A stretch of DNA of 64,000 nt from assembly GCF_030551255.1 (NCBI RefSeq), contig NZ_CP130630.1:9547001-9611000 (forward strand). The letters are read 5' to 3'. Under the pieces are notes generated by a model. The model did not search any database and was not told the DNA's origin. It saw nothing but the letters and a program-made list of their open reading frames with translations. Source of the DNA: Streptomyces sp. NL15-2K (GTDB lineage Bacteria; Actinomycetota; Actinomycetes; Streptomycetales; Streptomycetaceae). A program made the translations under genes and the position numbers. Shown in pieces: positions 1 through 9,000 of this stretch (its first letter is position 1; each line of letters begins with the position of its first letter).

Positions 1-22
1 GCCCCAGTACGAAGTTCGCCAT
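1..22 (-). CDS. 5' end of a gene running off the window, possible class III lanthipeptide precursor
   Basis: An ATG at 22-20 on the minus strand reads MANFVLG before the window ends. It is preceded by a very strong ribosome binding site (GGAAGGAGGTGAA, complement of about 26-38). It lies about 70 bases downstream of the LanKC stop in the same orientation. In SapB-type class III loci the synthetase gene ramC is followed directly by the short precursor gene ramS, so position and orientation fit a LanA precursor. A hydrophobic leader start is compatible with class III leaders, but seven residues cannot prove it. An ABC transporter or any other gene is equally possible from the sequence alone. 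Confidence 0.45.
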
Positions 23-92
23 GATGTTCACCTCCTTCCCTGATCGAGCTGCGGTGCTCTCGGCCGCGTGCGGCATGGGCCGCGAGGTGCGG

Positions 93-2786
93 TCAGCGGT
101 GCTCGGATGTGGTGATTCCGACGCCGGCCGCGGTGGCCGAGGGGTCACGGTGGGGAGGCGTCCACGGCTCGGGGCCGAGGAACGGCAGCAGTTCGCTGGT
201 TCTCCCCGCGAGTACGTTGATGAGCTGGAGCACGCCAGCCGATCCCGTGCCCAGGTCTGAGGAGGCGCGGAGATTCTGCTCACCGGGGAAGATGAGGCCG
301 AACTCGTCGGACAGCGCGTGGAGGTTGAGGGATGCCACGCCCTCGTCGACGCGCTTGTCCACATCGGGCCAGTCGAGGCGGTGCTTCACCTGGTGCAGCG
401 CGCCGATCAGCCCGGTTCTCCCGTTGAACAGTCCCGCTCCGATGCTGAACTCGGTGACACAGGCGAGGCTCAGATCCGGCAGGGCACCCTCGATACGCTC
501 ATCGCTCACGTGATGGAGGAGCAGGTCACCTACCACGGCCACACCCGCGCTGCCCGTCGCGAGATAGGGCAGCACCCGGGCCCCGTTCTTGACCTGGAGG
601 GTGCCGTCCGGCATGGCCTCGCATTCGTCCAGGTCCCGGTGCAGGGCGGCAACGGCCGCTCGCCGCCAGCGTTCTTCGCCGGTGACCTCGTACACCCGGA
701 TCATGAAGAGAGCCAGTCCCGACCAGCCGTACAGCAGTCCGCCCCAGAAGTTCTCGACGGCGTTTCCGTTCCGGTCCCTGAGCAGCGAGTCGGCGGAGAG
801 GGAGCCCGCACCCACGGCGAACCTCCCGGAGTCGACGGCCTCCTCGACGACGGCCGCGGCGCGGACGGCGTGGTCGAGGAAGCGGGGCTCCGCCGAGCGA
901 CGATAGAAGTCCAGGCTCGTCAGTCCGATTCCGGACAGACCGTCGAACAACTTCGTCCCGGACAGCCCCGCGCTCTCCTCCGCCACCTTGTCGTAGATCC
1001 CGAACGCGGTATCCGCACGGCCCATCCGGTGCAGGACCCGGCAGATTCCGGCCGCTCCGTCGTACAGCCCCAGCCGGGGGACACGGCTGGTAAGAATGTC
1101 GTGCTCCAGCCAGTCGACGTACGGGTCGAGTTCGGTGACTCCCGCGGTGTGCAGGGCGTCGATCACCCCGGCGGCACCGAAAGCGATTCCTCCGCCGCCG
1201 TGGAAGAACTGATTGATGTCTCCTGGGAAGAGCCGGTCTTCCCGGTCCGGTGTGGCCGTACGGCGGATCGACGCCTGGAGCGCCCTCTCCTGGAGGTGCC
1301 AGGGGCCGGCCGCCGTGGTGAAGGCCAGCTCCGGGTGGGCGGGTCGCAAGCCTGACTGAGCCGGGCCGGGAGCCGCAAGGGAACGGCGCAGCTCCGTCAC
1401 CACGTCCTCATCCAGCTCCAGACGGTCCCGAGCCGTGTCGATGAACATGGCCGCCTTGGCCGGGCACAGCGCGAGGAGCGAGATCAGCGGAAAGTACAGA
1501 CACAAGCGGATGGCGTTGAGCGAGTAGCGATCGGCCTGAAATCCACGTAAGGAGTCGGGTGCGACGAATCCGGGAACGCCGAGTGGTCGCGGCCCAGCAT
1601 CACTTTGCCGTCGCACGGCTTCGAAATCGATCAACGAGATGTTCAGATCCTCGTCAATCATGACGTTACCCGGATGCAAGTCGTTGAACACATACCCCCT
1701 CTCGTGGACGTTCCGTACCGCCTGCTCCAGCTGATCCATGATGACGTCCACCGAGTCCCGGTACTCCTGGGTCTCATTCCCGTCACCGGTCCCCGAAAGG
1801 AAGAGGTAGTTCTGTGCGACCCAGCTCTGCAAGGATTGGCCGTAGACATGTTCCATGGCCAAGAACTCATGCCCACCCAGGGTGTGATAATCGAAGACCT
1901 GCGGAATCCCAGGAAGTCCCTGCAGATCGGACAGGACCGCGTATTCCGTCCGCAGCCGCGCAGTCGCGTCCTCGCCGGTGCGGTCCAGCCCCGCATAGGG
2001 CCGGCCTTCCTTGAGGACAACTTCCGTTCCATCTCGGAGCCGACGGGCTCGGTAGACGCCGCCGCCGTTGGAGAAATGAAGAACTCCGAGTACGTCGTAC
2101 GGAAATTCCGGGGGCCGCTCACCGGACATTCGCGGACGGACCGTTTCCGCGAGGAAGTCCGGAACCTCGACCCATTCGGGGAGAACGAAGCGCGGCTCGC
2201 GGTGATCTGCCACCAGCACCCCGTCGGGCCGTTCGATCGCAGGGATCTGGGTACCGTCGTCCACGTGGGCGAACCGGAGTATGAAGGCTCCGTACCGAAT
2301 GTACAACGGCCCCTCATTCCAGCGCAGGTCGCTGAGAATGTACGGTCCCGGCCAGCCGCCGATCTCCTGATCAAGGTCTTCCAGCGTTCTGCGCAGCTCC
2401 GCGGGGCTCCGGGTGTAGACGGTGATGAACTTTCCGCTGGCCTCACGGGGCGCGTACTTCGCGCTTCTCGCCTGCATGACCAGGGAGTGCGGAAGGAACT
2501 TGAAGTGGAGCGTGTACTTGAAGCAGTGATCGGCCACCTTCTTCAGGGTTTCGATGGCATTTTCCGGAGTGCTGGAAACATGTATCTTCCAGCCCTGCAC
2601 GGGAAGTTCCGGGGTTCCAAGTGGAGGCTGGATTCGGACCCACTGTTCATCGATCGAGCGACGCCATCCGGACGGCGCTTCAATATGGCTTCCATAGTCC
2701 ACCCAACCCTCATCCGGAGATACCCGTTCCGGGGTCTCGTAAAATCTTGGGCTGGCCACACAGTAAGCCGGATAACGGAGATCCAT
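93..2786 (-). CDS. lanKC: Class III lanthionine synthetase (LanKC)
   Basis: An 897-residue enzyme that would phosphorylate Ser/Thr of a precursor peptide, eliminate the phosphate and cyclise Cys onto the dehydro residues. The start MDLRYPAYCVASPRFYE is typical of the LanKC N-terminal lyase domain (about 1-220). A Ser/Thr-kinase domain follows (about 225-460): Lys in VVLKEG, catalytic loop FNDLHPGNVM with Asp369 and Asn374, and DFE at 387-389 in place of DFG. The C-terminal third is a LanC-like barrel with Gly-rich repeats (HGGGGIAFGAAG, YDGAAGI, FDGLSGIG, LATGSAGV, NGRTGLIGALH). I see none of the Cys/His zinc ligands of class I/II cyclases, which is the class III pattern. Length is normal for the family. 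Codon 413 (1550-1548) is TTA, so translation probably depends on the bldA tRNA. Its partner precursor should lie just left of the window edge. Confidence 0.93.
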   Translation of the reverse strand: MDLRYPAYCVASPRFYETPERVSPDEGWVDYGSHIEAPSGWRRSIDEQWVRIQPPLGTPELPVQGWKIHVSSTPENAIETLKKVADHCFKYTLHFKFLPHSLVMQARSAKYAPREASGKFITVYTRSPAELRRTLEDLDQEIGGWPGPYILSDLRWNEGPLYIRYGAFILRFAHVDDGTQIPAIERPDGVLVADHREPRFVLPEWVEVPDFLAETVRPRMSGERPPEFPYDVLGVLHFSNGGGVYRARRLRDGTEVVLKEGRPYAGLDRTGEDATARLRTEYAVLSDLQGLPGIPQVFDYHTLGGHEFLAMEHVYGQSLQSWVAQNYLFLSGTGDGNETQEYRDSVDVIMDQLEQAVRNVHERGYVFNDLHPGNVMIDEDLNISLIDFEAVRRQSDAGPRPLGVPGFVAPDSLRGFQADRYSLNAIRLCLYFPLISLLALCPAKAAMFIDTARDRLELDEDVVTELRRSLAAPGPAQSGLRPAHPELAFTTAAGPWHLQERALQASIRRTATPDREDRLFPGDINQFFHGGGGIAFGAAGVIDALHTAGVTELDPYVDWLEHDILTSRVPRLGLYDGAAGICRVLHRMGRADTAFGIYDKVAEESAGLSGTKLFDGLSGIGLTSLDFYRRSAEPRFLDHAVRAAAVVEEAVDSGRFAVGAGSLSADSLLRDRNGNAVENFWGGLLYGWSGLALFMIRVYEVTGEERWRRAAVAALHRDLDECEAMPDGTLQVKNGARVLPYLATGSAGVAVVGDLLLHHVSDERIEGALPDLSLACVTEFSIGAGLFNGRTGLIGALHQVKHRLDWPDVDKRVDEGVASLNLHALSDEFGLIFPGEQNLRASSDLGTGSAGVLQLINVLAGRTSELLPFLGPEPWTPPHRDPSATAAGVGITTSEHR

Positions 2787-2960
2787 TGGATCAACCCCCC
2801 GTTCCGTAGCAGCAGATTCCGGATAGTCTCCATCGGCGACATCAGTGAGTCTGCCAAGGCGTCGAGACGTAGTCCTTAGCAGAGCGGGACTTCTCCTTGA
2901 CGGTATGCGCCAGGTACAGTCATCTGGTCTACGCCATCAATTCGGGGGAAGGTGTAACAC
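2787..2960. promoter_or_regulatory. Divergent intergenic region between lanKC and the AraC-type gene
   Basis: This 174-base gap separates the start of lanKC (leftward) from the AraC-type regulator (rightward), so it should hold both promoters. A TTGACG hexamer lies at 2897-2902 and a TACAGT at 2915-2920, but their 12-base spacing is too short for a standard sigma-70-type promoter, so I do not assign them. The AraC gene has a GGGGAAGG ribosome binding site just before its ATG. The divergent arrangement suggests, without proving, that the regulator controls lanKC. Confidence 0.5.
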
Positions 2961-3956
2961 ATGCAAGCTGAGCGATTGAGTATCGATGAGCTGCCCACAT
3001 CCGAGCAGTTCGATCAGTGGGACGACGAGATCAACTCGATGCCCTGGCCGTCCCATCTGGCCATCGACTCTCCCGAGCACCTCCACGCGCTGACCGACAG
3101 GCTCGACCTCGGTGCCCTCAGACTCCTCCGATTAGCCCAGCCGTCGGCGGCAGCGGTGGGCACGCCATCTGCGGTCGACCCGGACCAGTACCACCTCGTG
3201 CTCCCTCTGCAAGGCGAACTGAGGTTGGGGAACTCGACCCGTTCCAGAGTCTTCACACCCGGCGACATGTTCCTGGCCGACACCTCCTGTCCCCACGTGC
3301 TCCACGCCGACGTCCCTCGCGCCCACCAGCATCCCGATGTGGTGCCCTCATCCCCGGTGGCCCTGCGGCTCCAGATCCCCAAGGAGCTGGTCCCACTGCC
3401 AACCGACCTGATGGACTCGCTGATGGTCACGCCCCTGCGGCAGCACAACGTGTTCGGCCTGACACTGTCGCGCTTGCTCGTCGACCTCTTACGCCACCCC
3501 GGCAGCTTCTCCGCCGCGCAGGCGCACCGGCTCTCCGGCGTTCTGCTGGAACTCCTCGCCGGGGTGCTCGGTGCGCATGCAAGCGAGGACGCCACGTCAG
3601 AGGGGGCCCACGACAGCCTGTTCATCCGTGTCCAGGATTTCATCCAGCGGCATCTGGAGGACCCTGAGTTGACTCCCGCGCAGATCGCCGCCGAACACCA
3701 CATCTCGCGCCGTCACCTTCAACGCCTCTTCCAGCAGCGCGGCATCACGGTGGCCGCCTCGATACGGCAGCAACGACTGGAACGCGCATGCTACGACCTC
3801 ACCGCTCCTCACCTGGCCACGCACCCCATCAGCGCTATCGCTGCCCGATGGGGTTTCCGTCACGCGGCTGACTTCAGCCGCGCCTTTCGCAAGGCGTACG
3901 GGGTCACGCCTTCGGACTTCCGGCTCGCGCGTACGAGTAGGCGCTGCGGCCCGTGA
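2961..3956 (+). CDS. AraC/XylS-family transcriptional regulator
   Basis: A 331-residue regulator. Residues about 1-200 form a cupin-like sensing domain of the AraC-binding type. The C-terminus (about 225-331) carries the two helix-turn-helix motifs of the family: LTPAQIAAEHHISRRHLQRLFQQ, then ISAIAARWGFRHAADFSRAFRKAYGVTPSDFR, a strong match to the conserved second HTH. The ATG follows a GGGGAAGG ribosome binding site. The gene is divergent from lanKC and is the likely local regulator of the lanthipeptide locus. Two codons are TTA (residue 58 at 3132-3134 and residue 177 at 3489-3491), so production should depend on the developmental bldA tRNA in Streptomyces. The effector is unknown. Confidence 0.9.
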   Translation: MQAERLSIDELPTSEQFDQWDDEINSMPWPSHLAIDSPEHLHALTDRLDLGALRLLRLAQPSAAAVGTPSAVDPDQYHLVLPLQGELRLGNSTRSRVFTPGDMFLADTSCPHVLHADVPRAHQHPDVVPSSPVALRLQIPKELVPLPTDLMDSLMVTPLRQHNVFGLTLSRLLVDLLRHPGSFSAAQAHRLSGVLLELLAGVLGAHASEDATSEGAHDSLFIRVQDFIQRHLEDPELTPAQIAAEHHISRRHLQRLFQQRGITVAASIRQQRLERACYDLTAPHLATHPISAIAARWGFRHAADFSRAFRKAYGVTPSDFRLARTSRRCGP

Positions 3957-4373
3957 GGGGCCGGCCCCCAGGCACCCCTCGTGTTTCGCAGTTTTCGGGT
4001 GCGTGTCGTACGTGAACTGGCTTGCATTGTGCGGCTCGTTGGGGTGAGGCCGGTCAGTCCCGGATGGATGGCGGGGTGAATGCAGAAGCATCGGCGGTGT
4101 CTGTTTCACCCTGAGTTGACCTCGATTCATCAGCGGGGTTCGGTCGCTGATCGGTCCGGCGGTTCGCCCGCAACTTCCCCTGCCGTTCCTGGACGGGCCG
4201 TCGCGTGACGCCGCGGGGTGCGCCGGGTTCCACGGGCTCGGAGACTGCGGGTTGTCCTCCTTCCTGGTCCTTGTCGGGGCGGAGATCCCGTAGTCGGGTG
4301 GCGGCCGGAAGGTGGGTGAGCCTGCTCCAGCTGGTGGTGAACGCCGATGTCCAGGGCCGGGTCCGCTCGATGC
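3957..4373. other. Stretch without a convincing gene
   Basis: The reading frames here on both strands are unsupported by any family pattern I recognise. On the minus strand a frame stays open downstream of the short ORF in repeat copy 1 (4429-4497) and could be the decayed remainder of that gene, but its composition (rich in Arg, Pro and Gln, no conserved motif) gives no function. I see no RNA gene. Confidence 0.4.
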
Positions 4374-4583
4374 GGGGGGACTCCCCTGCGTCGTCGAGGA
4401 GGGTGGCGTCCCTGTCGGTGACGATCAGTCAAATGTCGGCGGGCTGGTTCACGAACGAGGGCACGGCGGGGTCGGGCTCGTACGAGGAGAAGGGCATGGT
4501 GTCCTGTTCGTCCGTGCGGCCTCAGGTCTCCTGGGCACGGGTGCGCAGGTCGGCGCGGGCGCGGCGCAGGGCGACGGCGAGGG
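4374..4583 (-). repeat. Long inverted repeat, copy 1 (partner 19848-20057)
   Basis: This block is the reverse complement of 19848-20057. Position x here pairs with 24431 minus x there. Bases 4408-4583 (176 bp) are identical to the complement of 19848-20023. The outer part to about 4374 matches with only a few mismatches, for example at 4387, 4406 and 4407. On the minus strand the block encodes the last residues and stop of a ROK protein, then a 22-codon ORF starting MPFSSYEPDP and ending in TGA (4497-4429). Perfect identity, including that stop codon, indicates a recent duplication or gene conversion. Confidence 0.93.
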
Positions 4584-4625
4584 GAGGGGTGAGGGTTGCC
4601 TCCCGGCCCGGGGAGAGCAGCGGGG
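4522..4625 (-). pseudogene. Relic of a ROK regulator C-terminus
   Basis: The minus strand encodes LAVALRRARADLRTRAQET and a stop at 4524-4522, identical to the C-terminus of the intact ROK regulator ending at 19909. Upstream of the shared 19 residues the frame continues as GTPLLSPGREATLTPP, which does not match the intact gene, and no ROK body is present. It is therefore a 3'-end fragment carried by the inverted duplication, not an independent gene. Confidence 0.7.
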
Positions 4626-4806
4626 TGCCCAGCCATCGGGCGTGTTGAAGGGCGGGGGCCCGGTGCCGTCGAAGAACGCCTGGATATCAGCTTCGGTCAC
4701 CCGTCGTCGGTGACGGGGTAAAGGGCCAGTTCGTCGACTTGGCCGCGCATTCCGTTGACGTAGCGGAGTGGGCGACCGGGCCTGAGCCGGCCGCGCAGGT
4801 GGAATC
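4626..4806 (-). pseudogene. Remnant of a LamG/concanavalin-like protein, left part
   Basis: Reading leftward from 4806, the minus strand encodes RPLRYVNGMRGQVDELALYPVTDDG and a stop. After a one-base shift it continues VTEADIQAFFDGTGPPPF. The pattern (NG..GQVDELALY....LT..DIQAFF) resembles the end of a LamG-type laminin-G/lectin domain. The frame is broken, and the transposon inserted at 4807 separates it from its upstream part, which continues in the right flank at 13209-13352. Family assignment rests on a short motif and is tentative. Confidence 0.4.
4802..4806. repeat. Target-site duplication, left copy (GAATC)
   Basis: GAATC directly abuts the left terminal inverted repeat and occurs again as a direct repeat at 13209-13213 abutting the right one. 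A 5-bp duplication is standard for Tn3-family transposition, and an intact pair argues that the insertion is undisturbed. Confidence 0.92.
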
Positions 4807-4844
4807 GGCCCCGGACTCCCAGCTCTGTCCCCAGGGGCAAAGTA
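4807..4844 (+). repeat. Tn3-family left terminal inverted repeat (38 bp)
   Basis: The 38-bp end starts GGCCCCGGACTCCCAGCTCT and finishes GGGGCAAAGTA. It is the reverse complement of 13171-13208 with a single mismatch (C versus A at repeat position 32). Thirty-eight base pairs is the classic Tn3-family length. Confidence 0.95.
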
Positions 4845-4845
4845 G

Positions 4846-5787
4846 CTACGAGTGATGCTCAGGCCGCGGGTCGACGAGGGCGCTGACGCGGTTCTCGTAC
4901 TCGCGGCGGGCCTTGCGCTGTGCCGGGATCGCCGGGGCGTTGGGGGTGCCGTCGAGGGGCTGGCAACGGGCGAGGAGCTGGCGGTGGACCGCGGGCGCGG
5001 CGCTGACGCGCAGGGTGTAGCCCTGACCGCGCCGTACGGCCACGCCCTGGTCGAGCGCGGCCCGCTCGGCGTCGTCCAGCTCGGCGGCGCGGAGGAAGTC
5101 GGCGACCTTGCCCGGCATGTCGAGGGTGACCGGCAGTTCCGGGGCCGGAACGTCCTCGTGGACGTCGGCGGTGTGCTCGGACATGAGGTCGGCGACGGCC
5201 GTACGGATGGCGCCACGGCTGACGTGGTGCGTGCGGGCCAGGGCGGCGATGGACTGGCCGCCGAGGTACGCGGCGCGCACGGCGGCGGCTTTCGCGGCCG
5301 TGACGGCCGGTCGGCGTCCGCCCTTGTTGCCCTTGGCCTCGGCGGCCCGTAGTCCGTCGTAGGTCAGTTCCCGCTGGAGGTCGCGCTGGAGTTCGCCGGC
5401 GGCGGCGAGGGTCTGCACCATGAACTTCACGGTGGACAGCAGCTCGCCGGTGCGCGGGTGGCGGGCGGTGAGGTCCATCGCGGAGAACGCGCCGTCGTGG
5501 ATGCGCAGCGCGAGGCGGCCGGTGTGGAGGACGTCGAGCACGTCGAGGATGTGTCCAGTGCCGCGGACGAGGCGGAACATCTCGGAGATGTGCACGGTGT
5601 CGCCGGGCCGGGCATAGGTGAGCAGTTCACGGAACTTCGGGCGCTGGAGCGGGTGGAGGCGGCTGGAGGTGCCGGGGTCCTCCTTGAAGACGACCGGGTC
5701 CTCGATCCCGGCCTCGTCCAGGACGAGGTCCTGCCGGGCGGTCGACTGCTGGTCGGTCGAGACCCGCTTGTAGACCAGGTTCGCCAC
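4846..5787 (-). CDS. tnpR: Serine recombinase (Tn3-type resolvase)
   Basis: A 313-residue resolvase starting with GTG. The catalytic domain (about 1-140) opens with YKRVSTDQQSTARQ, with Ser10 as the expected nucleophile, and continues with the resolvase pattern PGDTVHISEMFRLVRGTGHILDVL and the long E-helix (FMVQTLAAAGELQRDLQRELTYDGLRAAEAKG). A resolvase helix-turn-helix follows (GGRRPAVTAAKAAAVRAAYLGGQSIAALARTHHVSRGAIRTAV). About 110 residues after the HTH are extra relative to short gamma-delta-like resolvases and have no motif I recognise. It would resolve cointegrates made by the TnpA encoded at the other end of the element. It ends two bases inside the left terminal repeat. Confidence 0.92.
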   Translation of the reverse strand: MANLVYKRVSTDQQSTARQDLVLDEAGIEDPVVFKEDPGTSSRLHPLQRPKFRELLTYARPGDTVHISEMFRLVRGTGHILDVLDVLHTGRLALRIHDGAFSAMDLTARHPRTGELLSTVKFMVQTLAAAGELQRDLQRELTYDGLRAAEAKGNKGGRRPAVTAAKAAAVRAAYLGGQSIAALARTHHVSRGAIRTAVADLMSEHTADVHEDVPAPELPVTLDMPGKVADFLRAAELDDAERAALDQGVAVRRGQGYTLRVSAAPAVHRQLLARCQPLDGTPNAPAIPAQRKARREYENRVSALVDPRPEHHS

Positions 5788-5824
5788 TCGTGGGCCCCTT
5801 CCGTACGGAGGATTGGACCCTATC

Positions 5825-5950
5825 TGTCGTCAAACCCTGTCAGCAATCACCATCGGATCTGATTGGATTCGGGCCGCCGTGAGCCCCCGGGTTGCACGGG
5901 TTCATTGGACGCGTCGGCCGCCTGTCGGCAAACGATCGTTTGCAGACGCC
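5825..5950. promoter_or_regulatory. Probable resolution (res) site
   Basis: The gap between the resolvase start and the preceding gene holds several copies of a TGTCGGCAAA-like half-site: 5825-5834, 5839-5848 and 5924-5933. The last is part of a perfect 16-bp palindrome, GCAAACGATCGTTTGC, at 5928-5943. Resolvases bind dyad subsites of about this size directly upstream of their own gene, so this is the expected place for res and for autoregulation of tnpR. Subsite boundaries are inferred. Confidence 0.6.
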
Positions 5951-6019
5951 ATTGGCGAACGACGAAGGCCGTTCGAGCCGAACCTCAGCGAGACCGGCTG
6001 CCGAGCTCCGCAGACGGGA

Positions 6020-9000
6020 TCACCCCGCGGTGGGCATCGCGCGACCGGAGCGCTCGGCTTTCGCGTATTGGTCCAGCAGCTTGTTGTACGTGGTGGCCGG
6101 GAGTGCCGAGTCACTTTGGCACAGGGCGTCCCGGAAGGCTCGGGTGGCCTCGGTGATGTAGTGGTCGGGGCCCAGGACGCGCAGGCAGTCATCGAAGAGC
6201 GCGGCGAAGGCGACGAGGCCGTCGGTCGGGGCGCGGTCGCGCCGGGCCCGCGCCTCGGCCAGGCAGCCGCGGAACATCAGCGAGCCGAGGTGGTCGGGGC
6301 CCCAGATCCGCAGGGCCGTCGGCAGCAGTTCCTCGTACGCGGTGGCTGACCCGGTGAAGTCTGCGCTGTCCGCGAGCAGCTGGGCGTAGGTGGCGCGGAC
6401 GGGAAGGGTCTCGACGTGGTCGGGCGGCATGAGCCGCTGGTAGTCGCGGAGCAGCTCGCGGCACTCCGCGGCCGCCCCGGCCGGGTCGCCCGCCTCCGCC
6501 CGGCAGTCGAGCAGGCGGCCGCGCATGTCGAGCGTACGCGGATGGTCGGGGCCAAGGGCGCGCGTATAGTCAGCGATCAGCTCTTGATAGACCGGGATCA
6601 TCGTGTCCGCCTCCGCGTCGTGGGAGCGGCAGTCGGCAAGGGCGCTGCGCAGCCGGAGGGTGTCCTGGTGGTCCGGGCCCAGCACCCGGCGGTGCACGGT
6701 GATCAGGTCCTCGTATGCCCTGAGGGCCGCGGCCGTGTCGCCCGCTGCGTGCAGCTTCTCGGCAAGCAGCTTACGGGCGCTCAGGGTCTCTGGGTGGTGC
6801 GTGCCCAGTACCCGGGCCATGTCTTCCTGCAGGTCGCGGAGGTCGGCGACCGCCCTGGAGTGGTCGCCTGCCTCGCCGCGCCAGTCGGCCAGCTCCGCGC
6901 GGGTTGCCAGGGTGAGGGGGTGCTCGGGGCCCAGGGCCCGTCGGCAGTCGGCGAGCAGCGCGGCGAACGCCTCGGCTGTCTGTCCCGGGTCGCCGATCAC
7001 GCCCTCGATCCTGAGGAGGATGCTGCGCCAGAACAGTGCCTCGGGGTGGTCGGGGCCCCAGACGGGGCGCAGGGCGGCAACCATCTCCTTCAGGGCCTCG
7101 GCGGCGGCGACCGGATCGCTCTCCACAAGGCCGTGCTGCCACATCCGGAGGAAGCCGCGGAGGCCGATGACAAGCGGGTGGTCAGGTCCGAATGTCTGCT
7201 CCAGCAAGCGGGCCGACTCGTCTATGCCGGCCGGTGCCGCGTTGGCGTCTCCCGCCTCGTTGCGCAGCAGCCCCAGGGAGTAGCGGGCACGGGAGACGTC
7301 GATGTGGTGGGCGCCCAGGATCCGCACGGCGTCGTCGATCATGTCCGCCAGCTCGGCGGCGGCTCCGGCTGGGTCGCCGGCGGCGGCACGCCACTCGGCC
7401 AGCTCGTGCCGCACCACCAGGGTGCGGTGGTCGTCGCGGCCGAACGCCGCCAGATGCTCGTCCAGCAGCTCCCCGAGCCGATCGCGGGCCCCGGCAGGGT
7501 CGCCCGCCTCACCCTGCAGGCGCGCGAGCTTCATGCGTACGTCCAGGGTCATGTCGTCGAGGGGCCCAAGGTACGTCCGGCAGTCGCCGAGCAGCTCCTC
7601 GTACAGGGCTGCGGCGCGCGGCGCGTCTCCCCTATCGCCGTGTAGGGAGGCGATCCGGGAGCGGACCGAGAGGGTGTCGCGGAGGTGTGGGCCCACGACG
7701 CGCCGGTGGTCGACGAGCAGTTCTTCGTAGTCGGCCAGCGCACCGGCCAGGTCGCCCCCGCTGCCCCGGGCGGCGGCAAGCTCGCCGCGGGCGTCGAGGG
7801 TGGTGGGGTCGTCCGGTCCGACCAGGCGGGCGCAGTCCGCGGCCAGCTCCGTGTACGCCGCCACGGCCTCTGCGGGGCTTGCGGTGACCTTCAGGAAAGC
7901 GAGGGAGCTGCCGCGGCAGGCGAGGGTGCGGGGGTAGCCGGCGCCGTACCTTTGCGCGGAGGTGGCCGCGAGCTGCCGGTAGTGGTCCGTTGATGCCTGG
8001 TAGAGCCCCGCACGGCCGAGACTCCGGCCTAACCGGAGCAGGACCTCGTGCACATCGTGGTCCGACCACAGCAGGTGCTCGTCATGGGACCGCAGCGCCT
8101 CGGTGTTGGCGCGGAACCGCTGACCGGTGGCGAAGTCACGATCCGTCTGTGGCCACGCCTGGAGCAGGGCGTCGGCCGCCGCCCGGACGGTCCGGGCCAG
8201 CAGTTCCGGCGGAAGCTGCTCGCGCACACTACGCTGCACCAGCCCGTGGACCTGAACAGGCTGGCCTGGCGCGTAGGTGACCAGGCTGAGCCGGTGCAGG
8301 GCGTGCAGCGCGCCTGCAGCGTCCTCGGTTGTCGCGGGGATTGGCTGCTGGGTGTCGAGGGTGCGGTGGCGGGTGAGGTGGGCGAGGGCGGGCCGGCTGG
8401 TCAGGACATCGCTGGGGATGCCGTTGGGGTCAAGCATCGCGGCGAGTTGGAGCATGGGGCGGGCCAGGCCGGCGGGGCGGAGCCGGTCGGCGTGTTCGAT
8501 GGACAGGGACCAGGTGGCCGCCACCGTGACGGCTTGGTCGTCGGGCAGGGCGCTGGGTTCGGGGAGCAGGTCGGCCAGTTTCCTGAGCCGGTCGGCCAGC
8601 AGACGGCGGTAGCGGGCGCAGGTGATGTTGGTGTCGATGATGTAGGCGGCGGCCTGGGCCAAGGCGAGAGGCAGATGTCCCAGGTCGGCGGCGAGACTGT
8701 TGATCTGGTCGGTGGGCTCGTGGCGCTCGTGTGCGGCGAGTACGGCGGTGAAATAGGCGGCGGCATCCTGGGGGGTAAACAAGCCCACGGTCACCAGGCG
8801 TCGGCCGGCGCCAGTCAGGGCGGCCTCGCGGCGGCGCGTGGTGACCAGGACACGGCCGCGCGGGCTGGTAGGCGGCCACCAGCCGCGCATATCGGCCGGA
8901 TCCGCGACGTCGTCCAGTACGACCAGCCACCGGCACGGCTTCTGTCCGGCCTTCGGCTCCAGCCAGGCCAGGAACGCCCGCGCGGCCTGCTCAGGGTCGC

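Noticed and set aside
1605..2879. A 424-codon plus-strand frame opposite lanKC
   Set aside because: Antisense to a well-supported kinase-cyclase gene, with no family resemblance.
2897..2920. TTGACG and TACAGT as a sigma-70-type promoter for the AraC gene
   Set aside because: The spacing is 12 bases, too short for a functional -35/-10 pair.
4130..4636. Minus-strand 168-codon frame (and the 4449-5216 frame) as genes
   Set aside because: They run through the inverted repeat and transposon end in frames that do not match the ROK tail or the resolvase. Composition is Arg/Pro-rich with no motif. Only the short relics noted are supported.
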